From NCBI GenBank assembly GCA_014896635.1, contig JADBKA010000053.1, forward strand, positions 1 to 24,855: a stretch of DNA of 24,855 bases, in the 5' to 3' direction. Numbering within the stretch: position 1 is the stretch's first letter; every line of letters begins with the position of its first letter. A program made the translations under genes and the position numbers. The notes under the pieces are model-generated. The model worked only from the letters and a program-made list of their open reading frames with translations, was not told where the DNA came from and ran no database searches. The stretch is from Ktedonobacteraceae bacterium. GTDB lineage: Bacteria > Chloroflexota > Ktedonobacteria > Ktedonobacterales > Ktedonobacteraceae. Positions 8,231-14,908 of the stretch are shown in pieces.

Positions 8231-8797
8231 ATGTCTCGTATAGGACGCGCTCCTATCGTTATACCGCCAAAGGTGCAGGTGAACTGGTCTGAAGATAACC
8301 TGGTGACGGTCAAGGGTCCGAAAGGGGAACTCTCCTATCGGATTGATCCCGCGCTGTCGCTCAAACTTGAGGATGGCAAGCTGATCGTCAGTCGGCCTTC
8401 AGATAGCAAGGAGCATAAAGCGAAGCACGGCCTCTACCGTACCCTGATCAATAATATGGTGGTAGGGGTCACAAACGGATTCAGCAAACAACTGGAGATT
8501 CACGGTGTGGGCTATCGTGCCAGTAAAGTTGGCCAGAATCTGGTAATCCTGGTCGGCTACTCTCATCCGGTGGAGGTGCAGCCGCCGGCTGGCATTACAC
8601 TCAATGTGGAAGGCGTTGACCCGGCAACAAAAGCGACAAAAATCAGCGTCAGCGGCATTGATAAGCAGCTTGTAGGCCAGGTTGCGGCGGATATTCGTAG
8701 TATCCGTAAGCCAGAACCATATAAAGGCAAAGGCATTCGTTATGCCGGGGAGCGCATACGGCTCAAAGCTGGTAAAGTGAGCGGTAAGAAGAAATAG
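8231..8797 (+). CDS. rplF: 50S ribosomal protein L6
   Basis: L6 lies near the sarcin-ricin loop and the L7/L12 stalk base. It has 188 aa against a usual 176-184. The N-terminus MSRIGRAPIVIP and the C-terminal signature PEPYKGKGIRYAGERIRLKAGK are diagnostic. The frame is open upstream to 8189 inside rpsH, but ATG 8231 is chosen because AAGGAGG (8218-8224) precedes it and it gives the family N-terminus. rplR starts 11 nt downstream. Confidence 0.97.
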   Translation: MSRIGRAPIVIPPKVQVNWSEDNLVTVKGPKGELSYRIDPALSLKLEDGKLIVSRPSDSKEHKAKHGLYRTLINNMVVGVTNGFSKQLEIHGVGYRASKVGQNLVILVGYSHPVEVQPPAGITLNVEGVDPATKATKISVSGIDKQLVGQVAADIRSIRKPEPYKGKGIRYAGERIRLKAGKVSGKKK

Positions 8798-8808
8798 GGA
8801 AGTGAGCT

Positions 8809-9444
8809 ATGATTAAACAATTTCATGCAAATCGTGCACGACTGCGCCGTCACTACCGCGTTCGTCGCTCCCTGGCAGGCTCACAGGAGCGCCCGCGTTT
8901 GAATGTGTTCCGCAGCGGGCAGCATATCTATGCGCAAGTGATTGATGATACGAGCGGGCGGACGCTGGCATCGGCCTCTTCTCTGGAAGAGAGCCTGCGC
9001 AACTTCAAGCCTGCGGTGACTGCTGCTCCTGCCGGCCAGGCGCAGCCTCGGCAGGAGCAGGAGGCCCCGGTCGAAATGGCAGCGGAGGCGGCTCCTGTGA
9101 AAGGGAAAGGCAAAGCTGCGAAAACCGAGAAGGCGCCAAAGGCCGAGAAAGCGACAAAGGCTCCTGTTACCGCGCGGGGCGGTGGCAAAGGGCAGCCGGC
9201 AACGCAGGCGAAGACGGTATTGCCATCCGCCCAGAAAGGTGCTCGCAAAACGCCTGTCGAAGCTCTGATGGGGATTGCCAGTAACCGCAAAGTAGCCATT
9301 GCGCGCGAGGTAGGGAAACTGGTTGCACAGCGGGCGAAGGAGAAGGGCGTAACCCGTGTCGTCTTTGACAGAGGTGGCTACACCTATCATGGCCGAGTAG
9401 CGGCGCTTGCTGAAGGCGCCCGTGAAGCGGGTCTGGATTTCTAA
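8809..9444 (+). CDS. rplR: 50S ribosomal protein L18 with about 90-residue internal insertion
   Basis: L18 binds 5S rRNA with L5 and L25 in the central protuberance. The N-terminal half (residues 1-64: [32 protein letters not shown]) and the C-terminal half (residues 158-211: [48 protein letters not shown]) are both canonical. The family is about 115-122 aa and this is 211. Residues about 65-155 are an Ala/Lys/Pro/Gln/Glu-rich insertion (units such as [14 protein letters not shown]) in the loop that normally joins the halves. Reading frame and both halves are intact, so this is not a frameshift. GGGAAGTGAG precedes ATG 8809. Confidence 0.96.
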   Translation: MIKQFHANRARLRRHYRVRRSLAGSQERPRLNVFRSGQHIYAQVIDDTSGRTLASASSLEESLRNFKPAVTAAPAGQAQPRQEQEAPVEMAAEAAPVKGKGKAAKTEKAPKAEKATKAPVTARGGGKGQPATQAKTVLPSAQKGARKTPVEALMGIASNRKVAIAREVGKLVAQRAKEKGVTRVVFDRGGYTYHGRVAALAEGAREAGLDF

Positions 9445-9460
9445 GGCCACGAGGAGTAAA

Positions 9461-10147
9461 ATGGCGAGAATAGATGCTTCAAAACTGAACCTGGAAGAGA
9501 CGGTAGTAGAGGCTACCCGTGTTGCGAAGGTAGTCAAGGGAGGGCGGCGCTTCAGCATTCGCGCGCTTGTGGTGGTCGGCGACCACAACGGTCATGTTGG
9601 TTTTGGCTATGGCAAGGCCAGTGAATATACCGAGGCTATTCGTAAGGGAGTGGAGGAAGCGAAAAAGCACCTGATCCAGGTGCCACTGGCCGGGACAACC
9701 ATTCCCTTTATGGTCAAAACCACGTTCGGCGCTTCTGAAGTGCTGCTCAAGCCGGCAGCCCCCGGCACTGGAGTCATCGCAGGTGGCGCAGTGCGCGCCG
9801 TGCTGGAAGCTGCCGGGATACGCGATATCCTGACCAAGACACTTGGCAGCACGAACAAAGGCAATACAGTGCAGGCTTGCATCAAAGCTTTGCTCGAGCT
9901 TCGCTCCCCGGATGAGGAAGCGATGCGGCGTGGCAAAACTGTCGTCGAGCTACTTGGCAGGAAGCAGGCCGAGCGGTTGACTGCCGCAGCAGCAGCTCTC
10001 GCCGAGCAGGCGGCGGCTGCACGAGCGGCTCGTGAAGAGGAGGCCCGCGAGGCGCGGGCTGCCGCTGGCCGGCGTGAGAGGCGTGGTGGCGAAAGACGCG
10101 GTGGCGAGCGTGGTGAACGTGGCGAACGCGGCGAACGTCGTCGATAG
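9461..10147 (+). CDS. rpsE: 30S ribosomal protein S5 with Arg/Gly/Glu-rich tail
   Basis: S5 lies at the mRNA entry site with S3 and S4 and affects decoding accuracy. The core (residues 1-168) has the double-stranded-RNA-binding-like N-terminal domain ([30 protein letters not shown]) and the C-terminal domain ([37 protein letters not shown]). ATG 9461 is chosen over upstream in-frame codons because GAGGAG lies 6 nt ahead and the family N-terminus fits. Length is 228 aa against about 165. Residues 169-228 are an Ala/Glu/Arg helix-like stretch followed by RRGGER and GER repeats. The tail echoes GER units in the S3 tail. Confidence 0.96.
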   Translation: MARIDASKLNLEETVVEATRVAKVVKGGRRFSIRALVVVGDHNGHVGFGYGKASEYTEAIRKGVEEAKKHLIQVPLAGTTIPFMVKTTFGASEVLLKPAAPGTGVIAGGAVRAVLEAAGIRDILTKTLGSTNKGNTVQACIKALLELRSPDEEAMRRGKTVVELLGRKQAERLTAAAAALAEQAAAARAAREEEAREARAAAGRRERRGGERRGGERGERGERGERRR

Positions 10148-10156
10148 GAGTTAGCA

Positions 10157-10342
10157 ATGGCAAAACTGCGTGTGAAGTGGACCAAGAGTGCAATTGGTTA
10201 TCCAAAAGATCAGAAAGCGACGATTCGCGCGCTGGGGTTACGTAAACTCCAGCAGACGGTTGAATGTGAAGATCTGCCCAGCATACGTGGTATGCTTCGC
10301 AAGGTACATCACCTGGTGAAGGTGGAGGAGATTGCTCAATGA
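10157..10342 (+). CDS. rpmD: 50S ribosomal protein L30
   Basis: L30 is a small 50S protein near 5S rRNA and helix 38. It is 61 aa, the normal bacterial length. The pattern [20 protein letters not shown] followed by [16 protein letters not shown] and ending [10 protein letters not shown] is characteristic. TAGGAGTT precedes ATG 10157. Its stop overlaps the rplO start in an ATGA junction (10339-10342), so the two are probably coupled. Confidence 0.95.
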   Translation: MAKLRVKWTKSAIGYPKDQKATIRALGLRKLQQTVECEDLPSIRGMLRKVHHLVKVEEIAQ

Positions 10343-10866
10343 AACTTTCTGATTTGCGGCCAGCTCCCGGGTCGCGCAAAGAGGCCAGGCGTGTCGGGCG
10401 TGGGCATGGCTCCGGGCGCGGCAAGACCGCCGGGCGCGGTACGAAAGGGCAGAAGGCGCGTACCGGCGGAACCATTGGTCGTGCTTTCAGTGGTGGTCAG
10501 ACGCGCCTGTCCCGGCGTTTGCCGTTTATGCGCGGCCAGGGCAACAGCAACTACCTTTTCCGTGATGAGTATGCTATCATCAATGTGGCCGATCTCGCCC
10601 TGTTCGATGCCGGTACGCGGGTAGCTCCTGAACAACTGATCGAGCAAGGTCTGATCTCAAGGGCCGAAGGAAAGGGCCTGGTCAAAGTGCTGGGCGATGG
10701 TGAGATTGACCGTGCCCTGACGGTCGTTGCTCATAAATTCTCGGCCAGCGCCAGAGCCAAAATCGAGGCCGCCGGGGGAAAAATCGAGATTATTCCGGTG
10801 AAGGTCTATGAAAAGACCAAGCGACGTAAAGACGAAAAAGGCGAGAAGGCGAAGGCTGCGAAATAG
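10339..10866 (+). CDS. rplO: 50S ribosomal protein L15
   Basis: L15 is a late-assembly 50S protein with a long Gly-rich N-terminal extension that enters 23S rRNA. The N-terminus [14 protein letters not shown], then [20 protein letters not shown] and [15 protein letters not shown], are family signatures. The C-terminal domain includes [20 protein letters not shown] and ENAAGG-like [12 protein letters not shown]. It has 175 aa against about 145-150. The excess is a short Lys/Glu/Ala tail ([16 protein letters not shown]). It ends 174 nt before secY. Confidence 0.96.
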   Translation: MKLSDLRPAPGSRKEARRVGRGHGSGRGKTAGRGTKGQKARTGGTIGRAFSGGQTRLSRRLPFMRGQGNSNYLFRDEYAIINVADLALFDAGTRVAPEQLIEQGLISRAEGKGLVKVLGDGEIDRALTVVAHKFSASARAKIEAAGGKIEIIPVKVYEKTKRRKDEKGEKAKAAK

Positions 10867-11040
10867 CTGCGAGTTGCCTTTTTAGCAAGGGAAGAAGCCA
10901 GGGGAACACAGGGAGTATGGGAAGTATCTTCTCCTTCAGGAAAGGAGAATAACCTGTATGTTCCGGGTCAGCAGCCCAACGACTGCTGGCATCCCCGCTT
11001 CCCACGTCAGCAGGTGATGTGATCCTGTAAGGAGGCTCTC
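10867..11040 (+). promoter_or_regulatory. rplO-secY spacer with two hairpins
   Basis: The spacer contains a perfect 8-bp stem with a 5-nt loop at 10929-10949 (TTCTCCTT with AAGGAGAA). The 3' arm contains an AAGGAG sequence with no start codon nearby. A second stem pairs 10967-10974 with 10983-10990 (one G-U pair, 8-nt loop). No T-tract or convincing promoter is seen. It ends with a consensus AAGGAGG (11029-11035) 5 nt before the secY start. This may be an RNA processing or translation-control leader for secY. Confidence 0.35.
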
Positions 11041-12396
11041 TTGTTCTTCCAATGGTTATGGGAACGCCTGCGCAGCATCTGGAGCGTCCCTGATCTGCGT
11101 AACAAGATACTCTACACGCTAGGGATATTGCTTGTTTTTCGTGTCCTGTCCCACATCACGGTTCCTTTGAATCCTGATGAGCAGGCTGCCCTAAATGCTC
11201 TTTTTAATACAAACAAGAATCAGAATCTGAGCCAGCTTCTGGGCTTGTTGGATGTCTTCTCTGGCGGCTCTTTGCAGACGTTTTCAATTGTAGCTCTCTC
11301 GGTCTACCCGTATATTACGGCGACCATTGTAATGCAGCTCTTGCAGCCAATTATTCCTGCGCTGCAAAACCTGTCAATGCAGGGTGAAGCTGGACGTCTA
11401 CGCTTTAGCCAGATCACGCGCATTATAACCGTTCCCCTGGCGTTTCTCCAGGCCATTGGAACCTGCGCGCTCTTCCAGAAAGAGGGCATTCTCAAGAGTT
11501 TCAGTCTGGTTGACCCACAGTCGGCTTTGCAGACCTGGGCCATTTTGATGACGTTGACAGCCGGTGTGATGATTCTGGTCTGGCTGGGCGAGTTAATTAC
11601 AGAGAATGGCATTGGTAACGGCATTTCACTGATCATCTTCGGTGGCATTCTGAGTCGCTTCCCTTCGTTTGTCCAGCAGGGATATGTGGCGGCGACGACC
11701 GGTGGTGGTTCAGCAGGAGTGGTCAGCATTGGCGTCCTGGCGCTGATCGGCCTGGTTACGATTGTTGGTATTGTCTACATCTATATGGGGCAGCGCCGTG
11801 TGCCTGTGCAGTATCCCACAAAGCGCATGGTAAGAGGCGGCATGGTGGTAGGTTCTGCGCAGACAACCTACATTCCGATGCAGGTGAATAGTGCGGGTAT
11901 GATCCCGCTCATCTTTGCGCAGTCGATGCTGCTCTTTCCGTCGGTCATCTCACAATATCTGACAACAAGCCAGACGGTGTGGCTTAAGGATATAGCTACC
12001 TGGGTGGGAACTTACCTGGCGAATCCATCGCAGTGGTATTACTGGGCGTTCTACTTTCTTCTGGTAGTTCTGTTTACCTACTTCTATGCCTATGTACTCT
12101 GGCAGCAGCAGAACATTCCAGAAAACCTGCGCAAGCAGGGTGCGTTTATCCCTGGCTACCGTCCGGGCGAGCCAACGGCAAGATATCTGGAGGATATCTT
12201 GAAACGCATTACTCTCGGTGGGGCGCTGTTTCTCGGTATCGTCTCCGTACTGCCATTTGTGGCACGTGTAGGCGCTAACCAGTTGCTAGGGAGTGCCTCG
12301 CTGCTGATCGTGGTAGGTGTTGTGCTGGATACGATGAGGCAATTAGATGCTCAGATGCGTATGCGCAACTATCAAGGCTTGATGGATACTCATTAG
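11041..12396 (+). CDS. secY: Protein translocase subunit SecY (TTG start)
   Basis: SecY is the channel-forming inner-membrane subunit of the Sec translocon, working with SecE, SecG and SecA. It has 451 aa, normal for the family. Ten hydrophobic segments can be counted, starting with ILYTLGILLVFRVLSHITVP near residue 23. The plug region (GLLDVFSGGSLQTFSIVALS) and the cytosolic loops (GQRRVPVQYPTKRMV, and IPENLRKQGAFIPGYRPGEP) are diagnostic. The start TTG 11041 has AAGGAGG 5 nt ahead. It is the last gene of the spc-type block; adk and map, which often follow, are absent here. Confidence 0.97.
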   Translation: MFFQWLWERLRSIWSVPDLRNKILYTLGILLVFRVLSHITVPLNPDEQAALNALFNTNKNQNLSQLLGLLDVFSGGSLQTFSIVALSVYPYITATIVMQLLQPIIPALQNLSMQGEAGRLRFSQITRIITVPLAFLQAIGTCALFQKEGILKSFSLVDPQSALQTWAILMTLTAGVMILVWLGELITENGIGNGISLIIFGGILSRFPSFVQQGYVAATTGGGSAGVVSIGVLALIGLVTIVGIVYIYMGQRRVPVQYPTKRMVRGGMVVGSAQTTYIPMQVNSAGMIPLIFAQSMLLFPSVISQYLTTSQTVWLKDIATWVGTYLANPSQWYYWAFYFLLVVLFTYFYAYVLWQQQNIPENLRKQGAFIPGYRPGEPTARYLEDILKRITLGGALFLGIVSVLPFVARVGANQLLGSASLLIVVGVVLDTMRQLDAQMRMRNYQGLMDTH

Positions 12397-12452
12397 GTCT
12401 GGTGATAGTGGGCGCGCCACCCAGGAGTTTGTAGAAAATGAGCCTGGCTCTC

Positions 12453-12481
12453 TCGACTTTTAGAGAAGCGTATGTTATAAT
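12453..12481 (+). promoter_or_regulatory. Candidate sigma-70-type promoter for infA-rpmJ-rpsM
   Basis: TCGACT (12453-12458, 4 of 6 matches) is separated by 17 nt from a perfect TATAAT (12476-12481), which is preceded by TG one base upstream (extended -10). Transcription would start near 12488. This gives the infA-onward genes their own promoter inside the supercluster, independent of the secY transcript. Confidence 0.6.
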
Positions 12482-12489
12482 TTGTAGTT

Positions 12490-12519
12490 GGCAGCAGCAG
12501 TGTCAACTGCTGCCCTTTT
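12490..12519 (+). terminator. Hairpin plus short T-run after secY
   Basis: GGCAGCAG (12490-12497) pairs with CTGCTGCC (12507-12514), 8 bp with a 9-nt loop, followed by CTTTTG. It may terminate secY transcripts. It would also lie at the very 5' end of a transcript from the TATAAT promoter just upstream, where it could protect the mRNA. The T-run is short, so terminator strength is doubtful. Confidence 0.4.
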
Positions 12520-12532
12520 GTACTTCCAGACC

Positions 12533-12608
12533 AAAAGGGAGGTCCAGGAGGGCGGATGCCCTCCTGACGAGGAGCGGGGCGTCCCCAAAAACTCTTTTTC
12601 CCTTTTTT
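12533..12608 (+). promoter_or_regulatory. Branched terminator-like fold in the infA leader
   Basis: An outer stem pairs 12533-12540 (AAAAGGGA) with 12599-12606 (TCCCTTTT). Inside are a perfect 9-bp hairpin (12545-12553 with 12558-12566, tetraloop GGAT) and a small GGGG/CCCC hairpin near 12576-12586. The fold ends in a T-rich run. Lying between a promoter and infA, it looks like an attenuator or a dispersed palindromic element. Its 5' arm closely resembles the 5' arm of the terminator at 20679. Confidence 0.5.
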
Positions 12609-12764
12609 CTTCATTAGGAGAGGGAGGAAAGAGGGGATGCTCCTCTAAAGGTGACGCGAATGGAGTGTTCCCCTAACCCTTTTCTCTGAAGGGTATGGCG
12701 AGAAAGCAATAGAGACAGACAGAGCGAGGAGTAAACAGCATCCTGCTGGTAGAGAAAGGATACT
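12609..12764 (+). other. Remainder of the infA leader
   Basis: Together with 12397-12608 this makes a 368-nt stretch without a credible gene. It contains short stems: AGAGG with CCTCT near 12630-12646, ACCCTT with AAGGGT near 12676-12694, and CAGCA with TGCTG near 12736-12748. The AAAGGA at 12755-12760 is the ribosome-binding site of infA. No adk or map remnant is recognisable. Confidence 0.4.
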
Positions 12765-12986
12765 ATGCCGAAAAAGGATGAGATTGAAGTTGAGGGAAGA
12801 GTGATAGAAGCTCTCCCCAACGCCATGTTCAGAGTAGAAATAGACGAAAATCACCAGGTACTGGCGACCCTTTAGGGGCGCATCCGTATGAATTTTGTGC
12901 GTATTGTGCCGGGTGACAGGGTGAAGGTCGTGCTATCTCCTTATGACCTGACGCGAGGACGTATTACATGGCGTGTGAAGGCATGA
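12765..12986 (+). pseudogene. infA: Translation initiation factor IF-1, interrupted by in-frame UAG
   Basis: IF-1 is an OB-fold factor that occupies the ribosomal A site during initiation and is normally essential. The frame from ATG 12765 gives [19 protein letters not shown] and [17 protein letters not shown], then TAG at 12873-12875, then [20 protein letters not shown] and [16 protein letters not shown] before TGA at 12984-12986. It aligns without gaps to the 72-residue family, and the TAG falls exactly at the conserved Ser of the SGK/SGR motif (Ser37; TCG to TAG is one change). The rest is undamaged. Possible explanations: recent inactivation with another infA elsewhere, sequencing error, UAG readthrough, or restart at in-frame ATG 12888, which has AGGGG ahead. 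Many neighbouring genes end in UAG, so the code is not reassigned. Confidence 0.85.
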
Positions 12987-13053
12987 GGTGGTGAGGCTCG
13001 CATCCTTTATCGTTCCTTCCTTTTTCTCCTGATAGGCAGGACGCTGGCAGAAC

Positions 13054-13093
13054 GGGTGTCAGGGGAAGCGAGCAAGCGCGCTCGCTTGCACCC
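13054..13093 (+). promoter_or_regulatory. Strong hairpin in the infA-rpmJ spacer
   Basis: The inner stem is a perfect 8 bp, AAGCGAGC (13066-13073) with GCTCGCTT (13080-13087), loop AAGCGC. An outer 5-bp stem, GGGTG (13054-13058) with CACCC (13089-13093), flanks it across an uneven internal loop. No T-run follows, so it is not an intrinsic terminator. It sits about 45 nt before the rpmJ start in a 151-nt spacer and could be a protein-binding or processing site. Confidence 0.5.
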
Positions 13094-13137
13094 TCAATTC
13101 AACTGTTATCTTACCGTTTGCGTGAGGAGAGCAAATC

Positions 13138-13254
13138 ATGAGAGTAAGCGCCTCAGTGAAGCCACGCTGTGATAGCTGTAAGGTTATTCGCCGTCATGGC
13201 GTGGTAATGGTCATTTGTCGGAAGAATCCGAAGCATAAACAGAAACAGGGTTAA
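13138..13254 (+). CDS. rpmJ: 50S ribosomal protein L36, zinc-binding form
   Basis: L36 is the smallest 50S protein, binding 23S rRNA near the stalk base. This gene encodes 38 residues: [20 protein letters not shown], then [18 protein letters not shown]. The zinc ligands C11, C14, C27 and H33 are all present, as in the usual zinc form. Length is the standard 37-38. GAGGAGAGC lies about 6 nt before ATG 13138. It follows infA and precedes rpsM, the classical order. Confidence 0.95.
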   Translation: MRVSASVKPRCDSCKVIRRHGVVMVICRKNPKHKQKQG

Positions 13255-13327
13255 AATGTCATTGCGGGTTTCGGGTTGACTGAGTTGACCGAGGCAGCAC
13301 ACCTGAAGCCTGGAGCTGGAGGAAAAA

Positions 13328-13711
13328 ATGGCGAGAATTGCCGGCGTTGACATCCCGCGAGAGAAGCGCGTAGAGATTTCGCTGTGCTATATCTATGGGA
13401 TAGGGCTGACCACGAGCCGCAAGATCCTGGAGAAAGCGCGTGTGAATCCCGATACCCGGGTGAAAGATCTGACCGAAGAAGAAGTCAATCGTCTGCGTGA
13501 GATTATAGACCGCGAATACAAAGTGGAAGGTGATCTGCGGCGTGAAGTAGACATGAATATCAAGCGGCTGATTGAGATTGGCTGCTATCGAGGTTTACGC
13601 CACCGCCGTAACCTGCCGGTGCGAGGGCAGCGCACACGAACAAATGCGCGCACGCGCCGGGGTCCAAGGAGGACAGTGGCTGGAAAGAAGAAAGCAACTG
13701 CAAAGAAGTAA
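13328..13711 (+). CDS. rpsM: 30S ribosomal protein S13
   Basis: S13 is a 30S head protein that forms bridges to L5 and contacts P-site tRNA through its basic tail. It is 127 aa, normal (118-128). The N-terminus [19 protein letters not shown], the helix-two-turn-helix region and the C-terminal [20 protein letters not shown], then [10 protein letters not shown], are canonical. A CTGGAGG ribosome-binding site precedes ATG 13328. It starts the rpsM-rpsK-rpsD-rpoA-rplQ block of the alpha operon. Confidence 0.98.
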   Translation: MARIAGVDIPREKRVEISLCYIYGIGLTTSRKILEKARVNPDTRVKDLTEEEVNRLREIIDREYKVEGDLRREVDMNIKRLIEIGCYRGLRHRRNLPVRGQRTRTNARTRRGPRRTVAGKKKATAKK

Positions 13712-13735
13712 TGCCGGGAAGGGAAAAACAAAATA

Positions 13736-14134
13736 ATGGCAGACAAGAAGAAAACAACGGGCAGGCCCAGGCGGCGTGAGCGTAAGTCTATTCCGCGAGG
13801 CCAGGCCCATATCCAGGCAACGTTTAACAACACAATTGTGACACTCACCGACCCCAATGGCAATGTGATTTCCTGGGGGAGCGCTGGCTCTCAGGGCTTT
13901 AAAGGCTCGCGCAAGAGTACGCCGTATGCAGCACAGGTCACAGCAGAAGGGGCGGCACGTAAAGCGATGGAGCATGGCCTGCGGCAGATAGATGTTTTTG
14001 TGAAAGGCCCTGGCTCTGGCCGCGAGGCTGCGATTCGTTCATTACAGGCAGCTGGCCTGACCGTCACTTCGATTACTGATGTCACACCTATTCCGCACAA
14101 TGGATGCAGACCGCCCAAGCGGCGTCGTGTCTAG
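13736..14134 (+). CDS. rpsK: 30S ribosomal protein S11
   Basis: S11 is a 30S platform protein near the E site. It has 132 aa (usual 127-132). The segment [20 protein letters not shown], then [19 protein letters not shown], and the C-terminal [15 protein letters not shown] are diagnostic. The first 20 residues are a basic Lys/Arg extension. GGGAAGGG lies about 12 nt ahead of ATG 13736, a rather distant ribosome-binding site. The gap to rpsM is 24 nt. Confidence 0.98.
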   Translation: MADKKKTTGRPRRRERKSIPRGQAHIQATFNNTIVTLTDPNGNVISWGSAGSQGFKGSRKSTPYAAQVTAEGAARKAMEHGLRQIDVFVKGPGSGREAAIRSLQAAGLTVTSITDVTPIPHNGCRPPKRRRV

Positions 14135-14177
14135 CCTGGGATTACCCATGTTGTGCATGTGAGGAGGATCAAACTAG

Positions 14178-14804
14178 ATGGCGCGTTATACCGGCCCCGT
14201 CTGCAAGTTGTGCAGGCGTGAGGGGGTGAAACTTTTCTTAAAAGGCGACAAGTGTGTGACAAAATGCACCCTTGAGCGCCGCAGCAGTCGCCCAGGACAG
14301 CATGGCAGCGGCCGCATGCGCAAAGAGTCCGGCTACGCCAGGCAATTGCGCGAGAAGCAGCGTGTACGCCGAACCTATGGTGTACTGGAGCGGCAGTTCA
14401 AACGACATTTTGTTGTCGCTGCTCGTCGTCCTGGCAAGACGAGCGAGAATCTGTTGCAGGTGCTTGAAATGCGCCTGGACAATCTGGTGTATCGCCTGGG
14501 CTTCGCGGATTCTCGCGCGCAGGCACGCCAGCTTGTCAATCACGGACATTTTGCTGTCAATGGCCGCAAGACGGACATTCCCTCTTTCATCGCAAAGCCG
14601 AACGATGTCATTGCCGTCCGTGAGCGCAGCCGGGGGTTGGAATACTTTAAAACTCGCGCTCTGGTGCTATCTCAGAAGGGCGTCCCATCCTGGCTGAGCC
14701 TGAATATTGATGAGATGGCTGGCCGTGTCTTATCCGTACCCTCACGGGCGGACCTGGAGTTGCCCTTCGAGGAACAACTGGTGGTTGAGTTGTATCAACG
14801 CTAA
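14178..14804 (+). CDS. rpsD: 30S ribosomal protein S4, zinc-binding form
   Basis: S4 nucleates 30S assembly, lies at the mRNA entry site and in several bacteria represses the alpha operon. It is 208 aa, the standard length. The N-terminal Cys set C9, C12, C26 and C30 (CKLCRREG and CVTKC) marks the zinc-type S4. The S4 RNA-binding domain ([20 protein letters not shown], then [17 protein letters not shown]) is intact at about residues 97-135. The GAGGAGG sequence before ATG 14178 is strong, though spaced by about 11 nt. Confidence 0.98.
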   Translation: MARYTGPVCKLCRREGVKLFLKGDKCVTKCTLERRSSRPGQHGSGRMRKESGYARQLREKQRVRRTYGVLERQFKRHFVVAARRPGKTSENLLQVLEMRLDNLVYRLGFADSRAQARQLVNHGHFAVNGRKTDIPSFIAKPNDVIAVRERSRGLEYFKTRALVLSQKGVPSWLSLNIDEMAGRVLSVPSRADLELPFEEQLVVELYQR

Positions 14805-14908
14805 AACGCTGAAGCGGGAGGGGAGATCCTCTGGCAATCACCGAGATGATGAGTGCGTTCCCATCTCCTGCCAGGCAGTGGTAGAAATAAGGAAGGCAGG
14901 TTGGAACC

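Noticed and set aside
8881..9588. 235-codon minus-strand frame opposite rplR
   Set aside because: It is antisense to the low-complexity L18 insertion and conserved L18 segments; no promoter or ribosome-binding site.
9607..10185. 192-codon Arg/Ser/Ala-rich minus-strand frame opposite rpsE
   Set aside because: Composition is the mirror of the rpsE tail repeats; it lacks any domain and start signals.
12488..12676. 62-codon frame in the infA leader
   Set aside because: It overlaps the hairpins, lacks a ribosome-binding site and has no protein-like pattern.
12765..12986. Genome-wide reassignment of UAG to an amino acid
   Set aside because: rplD, rpsC, rplN, rpsN, rpsH, rplF, rpsE, rplO, secY, rpsK, rplM and others end with UAG at their expected C-termini, so UAG is a working stop codon.
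13255..13327. Promoter before rpsM based on TTGACT and TTGACC
   Set aside because: No -10-like hexamer lies at 16-18 nt from either; the spacer is only 73 nt.
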